A stretch of DNA of 64,000 nt, taken from Bacillus sp. EB106-08-02-XG196. Its GTDB lineage: Bacteria; Bacillota; Bacilli; Bacillales; Cytobacillaceae. The notes under the pieces are model-generated. The model ran no database searches, was not told the DNA's origin, and saw only the letters and a list, made by a program, of their open reading frames with translations. The stretch lies in assembly GCF_013396335.1 (NCBI RefSeq), contig NZ_JABWSY010000018.1, forward strand, positions 58,096 through 122,095. The letters run 5' to 3'. Of the stretch, positions 42,234 through 50,110 are shown one piece after another (within the stretch, counting starts at the first letter, position 1; each line of letters begins with the position of its first letter). Both the position numbers and the translations under genes were made by a program.

Positions 42234-43639
42234 TATAATTGTATTAATGATTGAAGCAAAAGCTGTTCTTCATCCTCTGTTACGGTTCTAAGGTCGATGA
42301 TAAACTCATCCTTTTGAATTCGTCCGATAATGGCTGGTTTGAATTGTGTTCTCAATTTTCTTCCTACCTGTTCTGCAGTAAATACACTGTGTTTTAAAGA
42401 AATGACCATGGTTGGAAGTTGAACATCCGGCATCGTTCCCCCGCCAACCTGACTTGTACTAGGAAAAATTTTCGCCTGAAAATAATCTGTACCTTGTAAC
42501 AAGTTTGTAACAAACCTCTGCGATTTTTCGTCTAATTCATCAATAGAAACCAATAAATCACGGATGGTGGGAATGTTTTGGAATCCTTGTTCCCCGCGTG
42601 CATAATCAATTAACGTCCCTTCTAGTGCGGCTAAAGTCATTTTATCGACCCGAACTACTCGGGCTAATTGGTGTTTTTTTAATCGATCAATCATCTTCTT
42701 TTTCCCAACAATAATTCCAGCCTGAGGTCCACCAAGCAGTTTATCCCCACTAAACGTTACAAGATCTGCTCCCATTTCAATGACTTCTTTCACAACAGGT
42801 TCTTCACCGATTCCATGTTTTCTAAAATCAAATAGTGCACCGCTGCCAAGGTCTTCATAAAAAATAACATCTTCAGCACGATTTGTAAGCTGTATAAGAT
42901 CTTCTGTTTCCACTGATTTGGTAAAACCAATCACTTTAAAATTACTTGTATGTACTTTCATGACAATCGCCGTTTCAGGATTAAGCGCTTTTTCATAATC
43001 ATATAAATGAGTTTTATTTGTTGTTCCGACTTCGATTAATTTTGCTCCGCTTTCTTCCATAATAGAGGAGATACGGAATGAACCGCCAATTTCTACTAAC
43101 TGACCTCTTGATACAATAACTTCTTTATTTTCTGCAAGCGCTCTTAAAACAAGATAAACGGCAGCAGCATTATTGTTGACGACCATTACTGCTTCAGCAC
43201 CTGTAATTTCTTTAAGCAGAGATTCTACATGGCTGTGTCTGGAACCACGCTCTCCTTCATTTAGCTTATATTCAAGGTTGGAGTAATTTTGTGCAGTTTC
43301 CACTACATGAGTGATAGCATTGTCGCTTAGCCTCGCTCTTCCAAGGTTTGTATGAAGAATCGTTCCAGTCGCATTGATTACTTTTTCGATTGTATAAGAA
43401 AATTGTTTTTTTATATTTACTTCTAATAGTTGAAAAACTTCATTTATAAATTGATTGGTGCCTGGAGTTGTACCATTCCAGTCCCCATTTAATAGTAACT
43501 GCCTAATTTGATCGATTGCTTCTTTTAACTGTTTTGTCAGCTGAGTAACATCTAGATGATTCTCCTTGAGGAGAGCTACGAACTGTTCATGATTTTGCAA
43601 TTCATGGACAGCTGGAATTGAACGTAACCATTCTTTCAC
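42233..43639 (-). CDS. selA: L-seryl-tRNA(Sec) selenium transferase
   Basis: A 468-residue PLP enzyme that turns Ser-tRNA(Sec) into Sec-tRNA(Sec) with selenophosphate. The N-terminal tRNA-binding domain (MKEWLRSIPAVHELQ) is followed by VINATGTILHTNLGRA and the PLP lysine in FSGDKLLGGPQAG. The length is typical for bacterial SelA. Start is GTG with AAAGGAG nine bases upstream. selB, its usual operon partner, does not follow; a terminator lies directly downstream. With selD 1 kb away it shows that this organism can make selenocysteine. Confidence 0.96.
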   Translation of the reverse strand: MKEWLRSIPAVHELQNHEQFVALLKENHLDVTQLTKQLKEAIDQIRQLLLNGDWNGTTPGTNQFINEVFQLLEVNIKKQFSYTIEKVINATGTILHTNLGRARLSDNAITHVVETAQNYSNLEYKLNEGERGSRHSHVESLLKEITGAEAVMVVNNNAAAVYLVLRALAENKEVIVSRGQLVEIGGSFRISSIMEESGAKLIEVGTTNKTHLYDYEKALNPETAIVMKVHTSNFKVIGFTKSVETEDLIQLTNRAEDVIFYEDLGSGALFDFRKHGIGEEPVVKEVIEMGADLVTFSGDKLLGGPQAGIIVGKKKMIDRLKKHQLARVVRVDKMTLAALEGTLIDYARGEQGFQNIPTIRDLLVSIDELDEKSQRFVTNLLQGTDYFQAKIFPSTSQVGGGTMPDVQLPTMVISLKHSVFTAEQVGRKLRTQFKPAIIGRIQKDEFIIDLRTVTEDEEQLLLQSLIQL

Positions 43640-43735
43640 GGCAAAAACTCCTTTACTATTCCTACTTTGTTCCTATTATAACATTTCACATTTTCATTCT
43701 GAATGAATAAAATAAACCGAGCAAGGGGGATCGTT

Positions 43736-44128
43736 ATGAAATCCAAAAAAAATATACCGCCAATTGATTTTGACCTTGTGGAAAGGTGGTTGGAAAACTA
43801 CTGCCTTGATCCTCTAACTACACAGGATGATCTGACTCAATTTCGAATCGATCTATACGAAACAGATCAAGAATGGATTGTTGAGGCGTTGCTAAACGAA
43901 TATAACAGCTCTGAAATTAAAGTTTATATAGAGGAAAGTAAGCTCGTTATTACCGCTGATAAACCTTCCACTCCTTCTAATCAACATAATAGAGTTCGTA
44001 CTATCCAGTTCCCCTTTCAGGTTATAAATCAAAAAGTAACAGCCCATTATATTAATGGAATTTTAGAGGTTCTCATATCAAAATCTGAAAAAGGTTTAGG
44101 GGAAAATTGTTATATCACACTGCCCTAA
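43736..44128 (+). CDS. cotM: Alpha-crystallin-like spore coat protein (CotM/GerT-like)
   Basis: A 130-residue protein with a divergent Hsp20/alpha-crystallin domain: ALLNEYNSSEIKVYIEESKL, then IQFPFQVINQKVTAHYINGI, the latter being the beta-strand block with the NGILEV motif. B. subtilis cotM lies beside sspP, sspO and citB, matching the position here; the B. cereus GerT protein is of the same type. The frame opens at 43703, but AAGGGGG before ATG 43736 sets the start. It sits between selA and the selW-like gene. Confidence 0.8.
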   Translation: MKSKKNIPPIDFDLVERWLENYCLDPLTTQDDLTQFRIDLYETDQEWIVEALLNEYNSSEIKVYIEESKLVITADKPSTPSNQHNRVRTIQFPFQVINQKVTAHYINGILEVLISKSEKGLGENCYITLP

Positions 44129-44188
44129 GTTGCATCTTATGGCATGATTTTTTATCATTCAGGTAACATAAGATCATTATAGAAAACA

Positions 44189-44228
44189 ATAATCCCTCAT
44201 ATCTAATTTTGATATGAGGGCTATTTTT
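44189..44228. terminator. Bidirectional terminator between cotM and the selW-like gene
   Basis: CCCTCATATC pairs with GATATGAGGG, flanked by A- and T-rich tails; it overlaps the selW-like stop codon. Confidence 0.8.
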
Positions 44229-44466
44229 ACTTTTCTGATATTGTATTAATGATATCCTCAGTGTCAGGGAATAAACCTGTATCTAGTTTGGAATAAATCT
44301 TTTCCCCATTGACAGTTATTTCAAATGCTCCTCCTGAAACAGGGATTAATTCCATTTTTCCAATCTTTCGGTTAAAGTGTGTAAAAAGTTCTTCCGCGAA
44401 ACTCGCGGCTTTTGGTGCATAGTTTCATTGCATGCAAAATTCTACAATTACGTGATAGTTGTTCAT
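44227..44466 (-). CDS. SelW-like (Rdx family) selenoprotein, CxxU
   Basis: The minus strand from ATG 44466 (ribosome site GGGAGGAGT) reads MNNYHVIVEFCMQ, then TGA at 44425-44427, then NYAPKAASFAEEL, and ends at TAA after 79 codons. The redox motif CxxU (C11, U14), the following beta-alpha unit and the segment MELIPVSGGAFEITVNGEKI fit the SelT/SelW/SelH thioredoxin-like family, where GG-x-FE-V is the conserved second block. Sec forms of this family are known in bacteria. A perfect SECIS-type hairpin lies 16 bases after the TGA. It is placed between selA and selD, supporting the reading. Confidence 0.92.
44394..44408 (-). promoter_or_regulatory. SECIS hairpin in the selW-like gene
   Basis: CCGCG pairs perfectly with CGCGG around the loop AGTTT; the loop G is 23 bases after the TGA. 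This is a GC-rich stem in an otherwise AT-rich gene and fits the bacterial SECIS model. Confidence 0.8.
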
Positions 44467-44619
44467 TTTTACTCCTCCCTGACATGTAATTCTAATTTCC
44501 TACTTATCTATAGTAAAAACATTTTATCTCAAGGAGTTTTTCCTTGCAAATCTTTTGCTTTTATCTAGTATGTGCGATTTTAATTGGAAACAGTTATACT
44601 AATAAATGGAGGTGGATTT

Positions 44620-45672
44620 ATGACTGAGCAAGAGAAAATACGCCTAACCTCTTTATCAACTAAAGCAGGCTGAGGATGTAAAATTGGTCCTGAGGACCTC
44701 GCGCAAGTTTTGCGCCTTTTACCAAAGCAAGACCCTGTACCAGAGTTACTAGTGGGGCATGAAACTTCTGATGATGCAGGTGTTTACCAACTAACGGATT
44801 CGATTGCCTTAATTCAGACGGTCGATTACTTTACCCCAATTGTGGACGATCCCTATATGTTTGGACAGATTACTGCGGCTAACGCATTAAGTGACGTTTA
44901 TGCAATGGGCGGCGAACCAAAAACAGTCTTAAATATAGTGGCCTATCCAATAAAGAAGCTTGGTGCAGAGATGCTTTCAGATATTCTCCGCGGTGCGGCA
45001 GATAAAGTGAAGGAAGCAGGTGCCCTAACGGTTGGAGGTCATTCTATTGATGATCAAGAGCCTAAATTTGGTCTTTCTGTTACGGGAATTGTTCATCCAG
45101 ATAAGATATGGAAGAATGTTGGAGCAAAGCCTGGAGATGTATTAGTAATAACGAAGCCGATAGGCGTTGGAATTATCACTACCGGGATTAAGCGGAGTGT
45201 GGTAACACCTCAACAAGAACAAATGGTTACAGAAACAATGGCAGAATTAAATAAGACGGCTGCACAAATGTTAACGAACTATCATCCTCATGCAGTCACG
45301 GATGTAACCGGATTTGGATTGTTAGGACATAGCAGTGAGATGGCACGCGGAAGTGATGTGAGCTTTGAGATTTCCTACTCTAAAGTTCCAATTCTTGAAG
45401 GTGCATTAGAGTTAGCGAGAGATGGAGTTGTACCAGGGGGATCAAAATCCAATTATAAATGGATACTTAATGATGTAGACTATGAGGACCTGTCCGTCGA
45501 GGAACAGTTAGTACTATGTGATGCTATCACTTCTGGGGGACTGCTCGTATCCATTAGTGAAGATGAAGCAATCAAATATGTGGATGACCTTCATTCTGTT
45601 GGAAAACACCATGCCGCCATTGTAGGCAGGGTTACCGAGAAAAAAGAGAAATTAATTTATGCAAAAAGATAA
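44620..45672 (+). CDS. selD: Selenide, water dikinase, selenocysteine-containing
   Basis: From ATG 44620 (ribosome site GGAGGTGG) the frame reads MTEQEKIRLTSLSTKAG, TGA at 44671-44673, GCKIGPEDL and on to 45672 (350 codons). SelD makes selenophosphate from selenide and ATP. The catalytic position is Cys or Sec in the motif (C/U)GCK, so the TGA encodes Sec18, as in many SelD proteins. ATP-binding blocks such as TDSIALIQTVDYFTPIVDDP, GGEPKTVLN and TDVTGFGLLGH are intact. A conventional gene call would begin wrongly at TTG 44710 and miss the active site. Confidence 0.96.
44686..44698 (+). promoter_or_regulatory. SECIS hairpin in selD
   Basis: GGTCC pairs perfectly with GGACC around the loop TGA; the loop G is 19 bases after the Sec codon. 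The loop TGA is out of frame with the coding sequence. Confidence 0.8.
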
Positions 45673-45702
45673 CAGCGTGGCGTTTGCTACGCTGTTTTTT
45701 TG
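45671..45702 (+). terminator. Terminator of selD
   Basis: ACAGCGT and ACGCTGT pair, with GC/GC inside the loop region, followed by seven T. Confidence 0.85.
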
Positions 45703-45711
45703 TTTTTTAAA

Positions 45712-45814
45712 CCATACAGTTTTTACAAAAAAGTGTACAGTTTCTCCAAAAAGCATACAGGTTCTACAAAAAAGTGTACAGTTTCTACAAAAAACCATAC
45801 AGGTTCAACAATTT
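45712..45814. repeat. Tandem repeat of about 21 bases, five copies
   Basis: TACAG recurs at 45715, 45736, 45756, 45777 and 45798 in units of the form xxxTACAGnTTCTACAAAAAA. Units alternate between GTGTACAGT and a CATACAGG-type start, giving a 42-base dimer period. No open frame covers it. It lies between two terminators. Confidence 0.85.
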
Positions 45815-45839
45815 AATGGATAAACCTCTCATATTTGAA

Positions 45840-45885
45840 CAAAAAAATAGATAACCCTATATATCAGGTCATCTATTTAATCAAT
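45840..45885 (-). terminator. Terminator of tdh
   Basis: On the minus strand AAATAGATGACC pairs with GGGTTATCTATTT around a nine-base loop and runs into seven T. Confidence 0.75.
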
Positions 45886-46862
45886 TATTGGATTCCGTTC
45901 ACTTTGGTTTTGTTCACAGTAAGTTTATTTTTTAGTTTATTCATCATATCTTCTGTCATTTTCGCTAAATCATATTCGAATTTAAAGCCCCACTCTTCTT
46001 CTGCAGCAATAGCATCGATTGAATTTGGCCAACTGTCAGCGATTTTTTGACGAACTGGATCAACATGATACGTCAGCTCAAAACCAGGTATATGTTTCTT
46101 AATTTCATTTGCAATTTCATCTGGGTCGAAGCTCATTGCCGTTACATTAAACGAGTTGCGGTGAATAAGCTTGCATGGGTCCGCTTCCATTAAATCGATA
46201 ATGGCATTAAGGGCATCAGGCATATACATCATATCCATGTAAGTCCCTTTGTCGATATAGGATGTATACCTGCCATTCTTAATGGCTTCATAGTAAATTT
46301 CAACCGCGTAGTCTGTAGTTCCCCCGCCAGGCAGTGCCACATACGAAATTAAGCCTGGGAAACGTAGTCCCCTTGTGTCGACTCCAAATTTTTGATAATA
46401 ATAATCGCTTAAAAGCTCACCAGCTACCTTGTTTACTCCATACATTGTGGTCGGACGCATAATCGTGTCCTGTGGCGTGCTATCCTTTGGTGTTGAAGGA
46501 CCAAATGCACCAATTGAGCTTGGAGTGAAAAATTGTGCATTAAGCTCTCTCGCTGTTTCTAGTGCATTCATCAAACCGCCCATATTCAAATTCCAAGCTA
46601 AAACGGGCTTTGCCTCTGCAGTAGCAGAAAGTAATGCTGCTAAGTGCATAACCGTATCCACTTTATATTTCTTTGCTATTTCACCCATTCTATTTAAATC
46701 TGTTACATCAACAATTTCGAAGGGACCGCTCTCTGCTGCCTCGCTGTCATTCTTTTTAATATCAGTAGCAATAACATTATCCGGACCATACGTTTCCCGT
46801 AATTTCATCGTAAGCTCAGAACCGATTTGCCCTAATGCACCTGTAATTAAAATTCGTTTCAT
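45885..46862 (-). CDS. tdh: L-threonine 3-dehydrogenase, SDR type
   Basis: A 325-residue NAD-dependent epimerase-like enzyme. The Rossmann loop LITGALGQIGSEL, the TPSSIGAFGPSTP region, catalytic Y and K in TMYGVNKVAGELL, and PGGGTTDYAVEIYYEA identify the short-chain form of threonine dehydrogenase. It oxidises threonine to 2-amino-3-ketobutyrate, which the enzyme of the upstream gene splits with CoA. GGAGAAG precedes ATG. Expressed with kbl; the gap is 58 bases. Confidence 0.94.
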   Translation of the reverse strand: MKRILITGALGQIGSELTMKLRETYGPDNVIATDIKKNDSEAAESGPFEIVDVTDLNRMGEIAKKYKVDTVMHLAALLSATAEAKPVLAWNLNMGGLMNALETARELNAQFFTPSSIGAFGPSTPKDSTPQDTIMRPTTMYGVNKVAGELLSDYYYQKFGVDTRGLRFPGLISYVALPGGGTTDYAVEIYYEAIKNGRYTSYIDKGTYMDMMYMPDALNAIIDLMEADPCKLIHRNSFNVTAMSFDPDEIANEIKKHIPGFELTYHVDPVRQKIADSWPNSIDAIAAEEEWGFKFEYDLAKMTEDMMNKLKNKLTVNKTKVNGIQ

Positions 46863-46920
46863 TCTTCTCCGTCCTCTTCACATTTGTCATTATATCTCGC
46901 CCATTGAAGGGTTTCTATGA

Positions 46921-48111
46921 TTAAATAATGTCCATTTCCTTGCCGACTTTCTCATATATAGCAATGGCTTCATCAAGCATTTCTTTCGAATGTGCAGCTG
47001 TTGGCATATTACGAACACGTCCTGTTCCTTTTGGCACCGTAGGGAATACAATCGCCTTAGCATAGACTCCCTCTTCATTCAAACGTTTGCTGAATTGCTG
47101 CGTTAATGCCTCGTCACCAATAATACATGGAGTAATTGGAGTCTCACTGTTTCCAATATTAAAGCCTAATTCCTTTAAGCCTTTTTTGAGATAATCTCCA
47201 TTTTCCCAAAGCTTTTTGTTAAGCTCGGTGCTTTCCATTAAAATTTCAATCGATTTCTTGCTTGCTGCTACATCCGCAGGAGTTAAGGATGTTGAAAAAA
47301 GGAATGGGCGGCTCCGAACCTTTAACCAGTCAATTAGATTCTTCTTCCCTGCAACATAGCCACCTACTACACCAATAGCTTTTGAAAGAGTTCCAATTTG
47401 AAAATCGATTTTATCAGACAAGCCGAAATGCTTAACGGTTCCCGCTCCATCACCGAGGACACCTGATCCATGTGCATCATCTACATATGTAATGAGGTCA
47501 AATTCTTCCGAAATCTTTACGATCTCAGGTAATAAAGCAATGTCCCCATCCATTGAGAAAACACCATCGGTAATAACCATGATTTTATTGAATTGACCAG
47601 ATTCCTTTGCTTCCTTCGCCTTTGCCCGCAAATCTTCCATATCCGAATGGTTTACACGAATAATTTTCGCTCTTGATAGACGGCAGCCATCAATAATGGA
47701 AGCATGGTTTAATTCGTCGGATAAAATGGCGTCGTTTTTGTCCATAACAGCTGAAATGGCGGCCATATTACAATTGAAGCCTGACTGGTAAGCTATTGCT
47801 GCTTCTGTATGTTTAAATTCTGCTAACTTCTCTTCCAGTTCAACATGAAGCTTTAGAGTTCCGTTAATCGTTCGAACAGCTCCGGCTCCTACTCCGTATG
47901 TTTCAATTGCCTCCGCTGCTGCTTGCTTTAGCCGTTCATCGGTTGCCAATCCTAAATAGTTATTAGAAGAAAGATTGACTAATTGTTTACCATTTATTGT
48001 AATCATTGGACCATTTGGACTTTCTAATGGATCGATGACATTGTATAAACCCTTTCCTTTTAAATCTTCAAGGTTTTCATTTAAAAATTGCTCCAAAATC
48101 GTACTTGACAC
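46921..48111 (-). CDS. kbl: Glycine C-acetyltransferase (2-amino-3-ketobutyrate CoA ligase)
   Basis: A 396-residue PLP-dependent alpha-oxoamine synthase-family enzyme. Blocks include NYLGLATDERLKQAA, DELNHASIIDGCRLS, TYVDDAHGSGVLG and the PLP lysine in GTLSKAIGVVGGY. It converts 2-amino-3-ketobutyrate and CoA to glycine and acetyl-CoA, completing threonine degradation with Tdh. Start is GTG with AAGGGGGAA six bases upstream. A perfect 19-base palindrome sits 38 bases before the start and may be an operator. Confidence 0.94.
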   Translation of the reverse strand: MSSTILEQFLNENLEDLKGKGLYNVIDPLESPNGPMITINGKQLVNLSSNNYLGLATDERLKQAAAEAIETYGVGAGAVRTINGTLKLHVELEEKLAEFKHTEAAIAYQSGFNCNMAAISAVMDKNDAILSDELNHASIIDGCRLSRAKIIRVNHSDMEDLRAKAKEAKESGQFNKIMVITDGVFSMDGDIALLPEIVKISEEFDLITYVDDAHGSGVLGDGAGTVKHFGLSDKIDFQIGTLSKAIGVVGGYVAGKKNLIDWLKVRSRPFLFSTSLTPADVAASKKSIEILMESTELNKKLWENGDYLKKGLKELGFNIGNSETPITPCIIGDEALTQQFSKRLNEEGVYAKAIVFPTVPKGTGRVRNMPTAAHSKEMLDEAIAIYEKVGKEMDII

Positions 48112-48148
48112 ATATATTCCCCCTTATTGTCGCTATTAGAAAAACATT

Positions 48149-48167
48149 TGTCCGTCTCAGACGGACA
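48149..48167. promoter_or_regulatory. Perfect 19-base palindrome upstream of kbl
   Basis: TGTCCGTCT-C-AGACGGACA is a perfect dyad around one central base. The geometry resembles TetR/AcrR-type operators. It could also fold as a short hairpin in the kbl leader. Confidence 0.5.
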
Positions 48168-48332
48168 GTTGGGTGTTCGATAAATACCAGTGTAAAAGGA
48201 TTTCTGTAATATACTTTATCACGATTTTATCATATTGTGCATACCTAGAGGACATTCATTATAAAAAAATTTTCATTTTTAGGTTATCCAATTAGAAATC
48301 AGGTTATTTTCAAATGGAGGAAAAAATGTATA

Positions 48333-48662
48333 ATGAAGGCATACTCTTGTTTAACCATAGAAAGGATGTACCACGTGGAGTTATTGTCATCATTTTTTTA
48401 CACCATTATCGTTGGCGGTGTTTTTGTCTTTATTTTTATTTACCTTTATGATTTGCTTTTTGGAGAGAAACAACAAAAACAAATTCGTAAAATTCAAAAA
48501 TACTACCGTCAAGAAAACATCAAAAAAATAGAACTGCTCGAGCACATACCGAAAAAATTCACCTTATATCAGGTTAAAACAGATAAAGAAACAAAACGAG
48601 TGAAAATAAAACCAGGCTATAAAGTAATTAAAATGGTTAAGAAAAAAGAACCTTCCCAGTAG
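48333..48662 (+). CDS. Small membrane protein of unknown function
   Basis: The frame gives a protein of up to 109 residues with one hydrophobic helix (FFYTIIVGGVFVFIFIYLYD) and a long, very basic cytoplasmic tail (QKQIRKIQKYYRQENIKK, ending MVKKKEPSQ). The start is uncertain: ATG 48333 has GGAGG twelve bases upstream, while GTG 48375 has AAAGGATG six bases upstream and still keeps the helix. A third ATG at 48327 with ideal GGAGG spacing reads another frame of 41 codons. No family recognised. The basic tail suggests contact with membrane lipids or nucleic acid. Confidence 0.65.
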   Translation: MKAYSCLTIERMYHVELLSSFFYTIIVGGVFVFIFIYLYDLLFGEKQQKQIRKIQKYYRQENIKKIELLEHIPKKFTLYQVKTDKETKRVKIKPGYKVIKMVKKKEPSQ

Positions 48663-48685
48663 TTTGGGAATAGGTTCTTTTGTTA
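48645..48685. terminator. Bidirectional terminator after the small membrane protein
   Basis: AAAGAACCT and AGGTTCTTT form the outer stem of an imperfect hairpin (inner CCC/GGG), with T runs on both strands; it overlaps the end of the gene. Confidence 0.75.
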
Positions 48686-49681
48686 TTTTATAGTTAATCT
48701 GCTTAATTTCGCAGAAGTTTGGTTAACTCTTTGCAGCGCTTCGTGGTATTCCGTTTCTAAGCGATTGATAATATCTGATACCGATTCAATTTTATCTATT
48801 GCTCCTACACCGTGGCCTGCGGACCAGATATCACGCCACGCTTTGGCATCTGAATTTCCTTGTAATCCATCAAAATCCACTTTTTCCTTTTTAATCAATT
48901 GTTCTGGATCCAGCCCTTCCTTAACGATACTTGGAATAAGCATATTCGCCTTAACTCCAGAAAAGGCATCGGTTAAGATGATATCCTCCTGTGTCGACTT
49001 CACAAGCATTTCACGGTAATCATCCTGTGCCATACTTTCGGTTGCTACAATAAATCGTGTTCCCATATAAGCTAAATCAGCCCCAGCTGCCTGTGCGGCT
49101 AATATCCCCTTACCCGTTGAGATAGCACCAGCCAGCACAATAATTCCATCCCAGAAGGTGCGGACCATATCAACAAAAGCGAAGCTGTTAATTTGTCCGC
49201 TGTGTCCACCGGCACCGCTTGCTACTAAAATCAAACCGTCAACACCTGTTTCAGCAGCTTTTCGGGCAAACTTTAGATCACTAACATCGGAAAAAACCAG
49301 TCCTCCATATTCATGTACAATTTCAACAACATGTTTTGGACTACCTAAGGAAGTGATCACTAATGGCGGTTTGTGTTTTTTTATTAACGCCAATTCATCC
49401 TGAAGACGGCTATAGGTACTATGTACAACCATATTCATGGCCCATGGTGCAATTTTACGCTCTGGATCTGCTGTCCTTGCTTGTTTTAATTCTTCGTTTA
49501 ACTTACCCATCCATTGATCAAGTACCTCAATCGGTCTTGCATTTGGAGCTGGGAATGACCCAATAACACCATTTAAACAACAATTTTTCACTAGTTCTGG
49601 GCCCGACACTAAAAACATAGGTGCAGAGATAACAGGCAGCCTTAGCTGGTTCCACCAATTTTCAGGGATTGTTTTTTGCAT
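48683..49681 (-). CDS. Nitronate monooxygenase (2-nitropropane dioxygenase-like)
   Basis: A 332-residue FMN-dependent TIM-barrel enzyme: LPVISAPMFLVSGPELV, NGVIGSFPAPNARP, VDGLILVASGAGGHSGQ and GAISTGKGILAAQAAGADLAYMGTRF are family blocks; the His in GGHSG is the expected active-site base. It oxidises toxic nitronates such as propionate-3-nitronate, though many members have other substrates. AAAGGAGAGT precedes ATG. Single-gene unit, divergent from the xpt operon. Confidence 0.9.
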   Translation of the reverse strand: MQKTIPENWWNQLRLPVISAPMFLVSGPELVKNCCLNGVIGSFPAPNARPIEVLDQWMGKLNEELKQARTADPERKIAPWAMNMVVHSTYSRLQDELALIKKHKPPLVITSLGSPKHVVEIVHEYGGLVFSDVSDLKFARKAAETGVDGLILVASGAGGHSGQINSFAFVDMVRTFWDGIIVLAGAISTGKGILAAQAAGADLAYMGTRFIVATESMAQDDYREMLVKSTQEDIILTDAFSGVKANMLIPSIVKEGLDPEQLIKKEKVDFDGLQGNSDAKAWRDIWSAGHGVGAIDKIESVSDIINRLETEYHEALQRVNQTSAKLSRLTIK

Positions 49682-49861
49682 TGTCTACTCTCCTTTTGGT
49701 TTAGAATTTTCTGAATAAATATCCTATTTTAATAGTAACGGAAAATGAATGGTTATTCAATCGTGGAGTGAGAGCTTTTAGAATAAATAATAAAGCGCTT
49801 TCACAACACGAACGATAAGCTTGTAAAAAATTATTTCGTTCGTCTTTTGACAAAAAAACCA

Positions 49862-49889
49862 TTGCTATCCTTTTTCACCATGGTATAAT
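49862..49889 (+). promoter_or_regulatory. SigA-type promoter of the xpt-pbuX operon
   Basis: TTGCTA and a perfect TATAAT are separated by 16 bases. The riboswitch aptamer begins 22 bases after the -10 box, the normal layout. Confidence 0.65.
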
Positions 49890-49910
49890 GAGAATAAATT
49901 TAAAAGTTTT

Positions 49911-49981
49911 CACTCATATAATCGCAGGGATATGGCCTGCAAGTTTCTACCGGATTGCCGTTAACAATCCGACTATGAGTG
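49911..49981 (+). ncRNA. Purine (guanine/xanthine-class) riboswitch aptamer
   Basis: P1 is CACTCAT/ATGAGTG. Conserved core bases ATAATCGC...GGATATGGC, AAGTTTCTACC and CCGACTATG match the purine riboswitch; the C in GACTATG (position 74) marks the guanine-type rather than the adenine-type. The 3' P1 strand plus GGTAATG (49976-49988) can pair with CATTGCC and CACTCA at 50040-50053, forming an antiterminator. Ligand binding should stop xpt-pbuX transcription. Confidence 0.95.
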
Positions 49982-50026
49982 GGTAATGCTTACGGCGCTT
50001 TTTTATATTCCATATATTTTGGATAT

Positions 50027-50087
50027 AAAGCCCAAATGTCATTGCCTCACTCAAATTTTGATGTGAGCAATGACATTTGGGCTTTTT
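50027..50087 (+). terminator. Riboswitch-controlled terminator
   Basis: AAAGCCCAAATGTCATTGC pairs with GCAATGACATTTGGGCTTT around a 20-base loop, then T. Its upstream arm overlaps the antiterminator. Confidence 0.92.
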
Positions 50088-50110
50088 CATTTTTTCTTAG
50101 GGGGATAAAC

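Noticed and set aside
42123..44620. tRNA-Sec gene within the selenium locus
   Set aside because: I looked for a 90-100 base cloverleaf with TCA anticodon and a CCA end between the genes; only terminators and repeat-like sequence are present.
48327..48452. 41-codon frame beginning MYNEGILLFNHRKD
   Set aside because: It has an ideal ribosome site but ends early and overlaps the membrane-protein frame with a less plausible composition; kept only as a doubt about the start of that gene.
49979..50110. N-terminal extension of xpt
   Set aside because: The 44 extra codons run through the riboswitch expression platform; ATG 50111 has the proper ribosome site.
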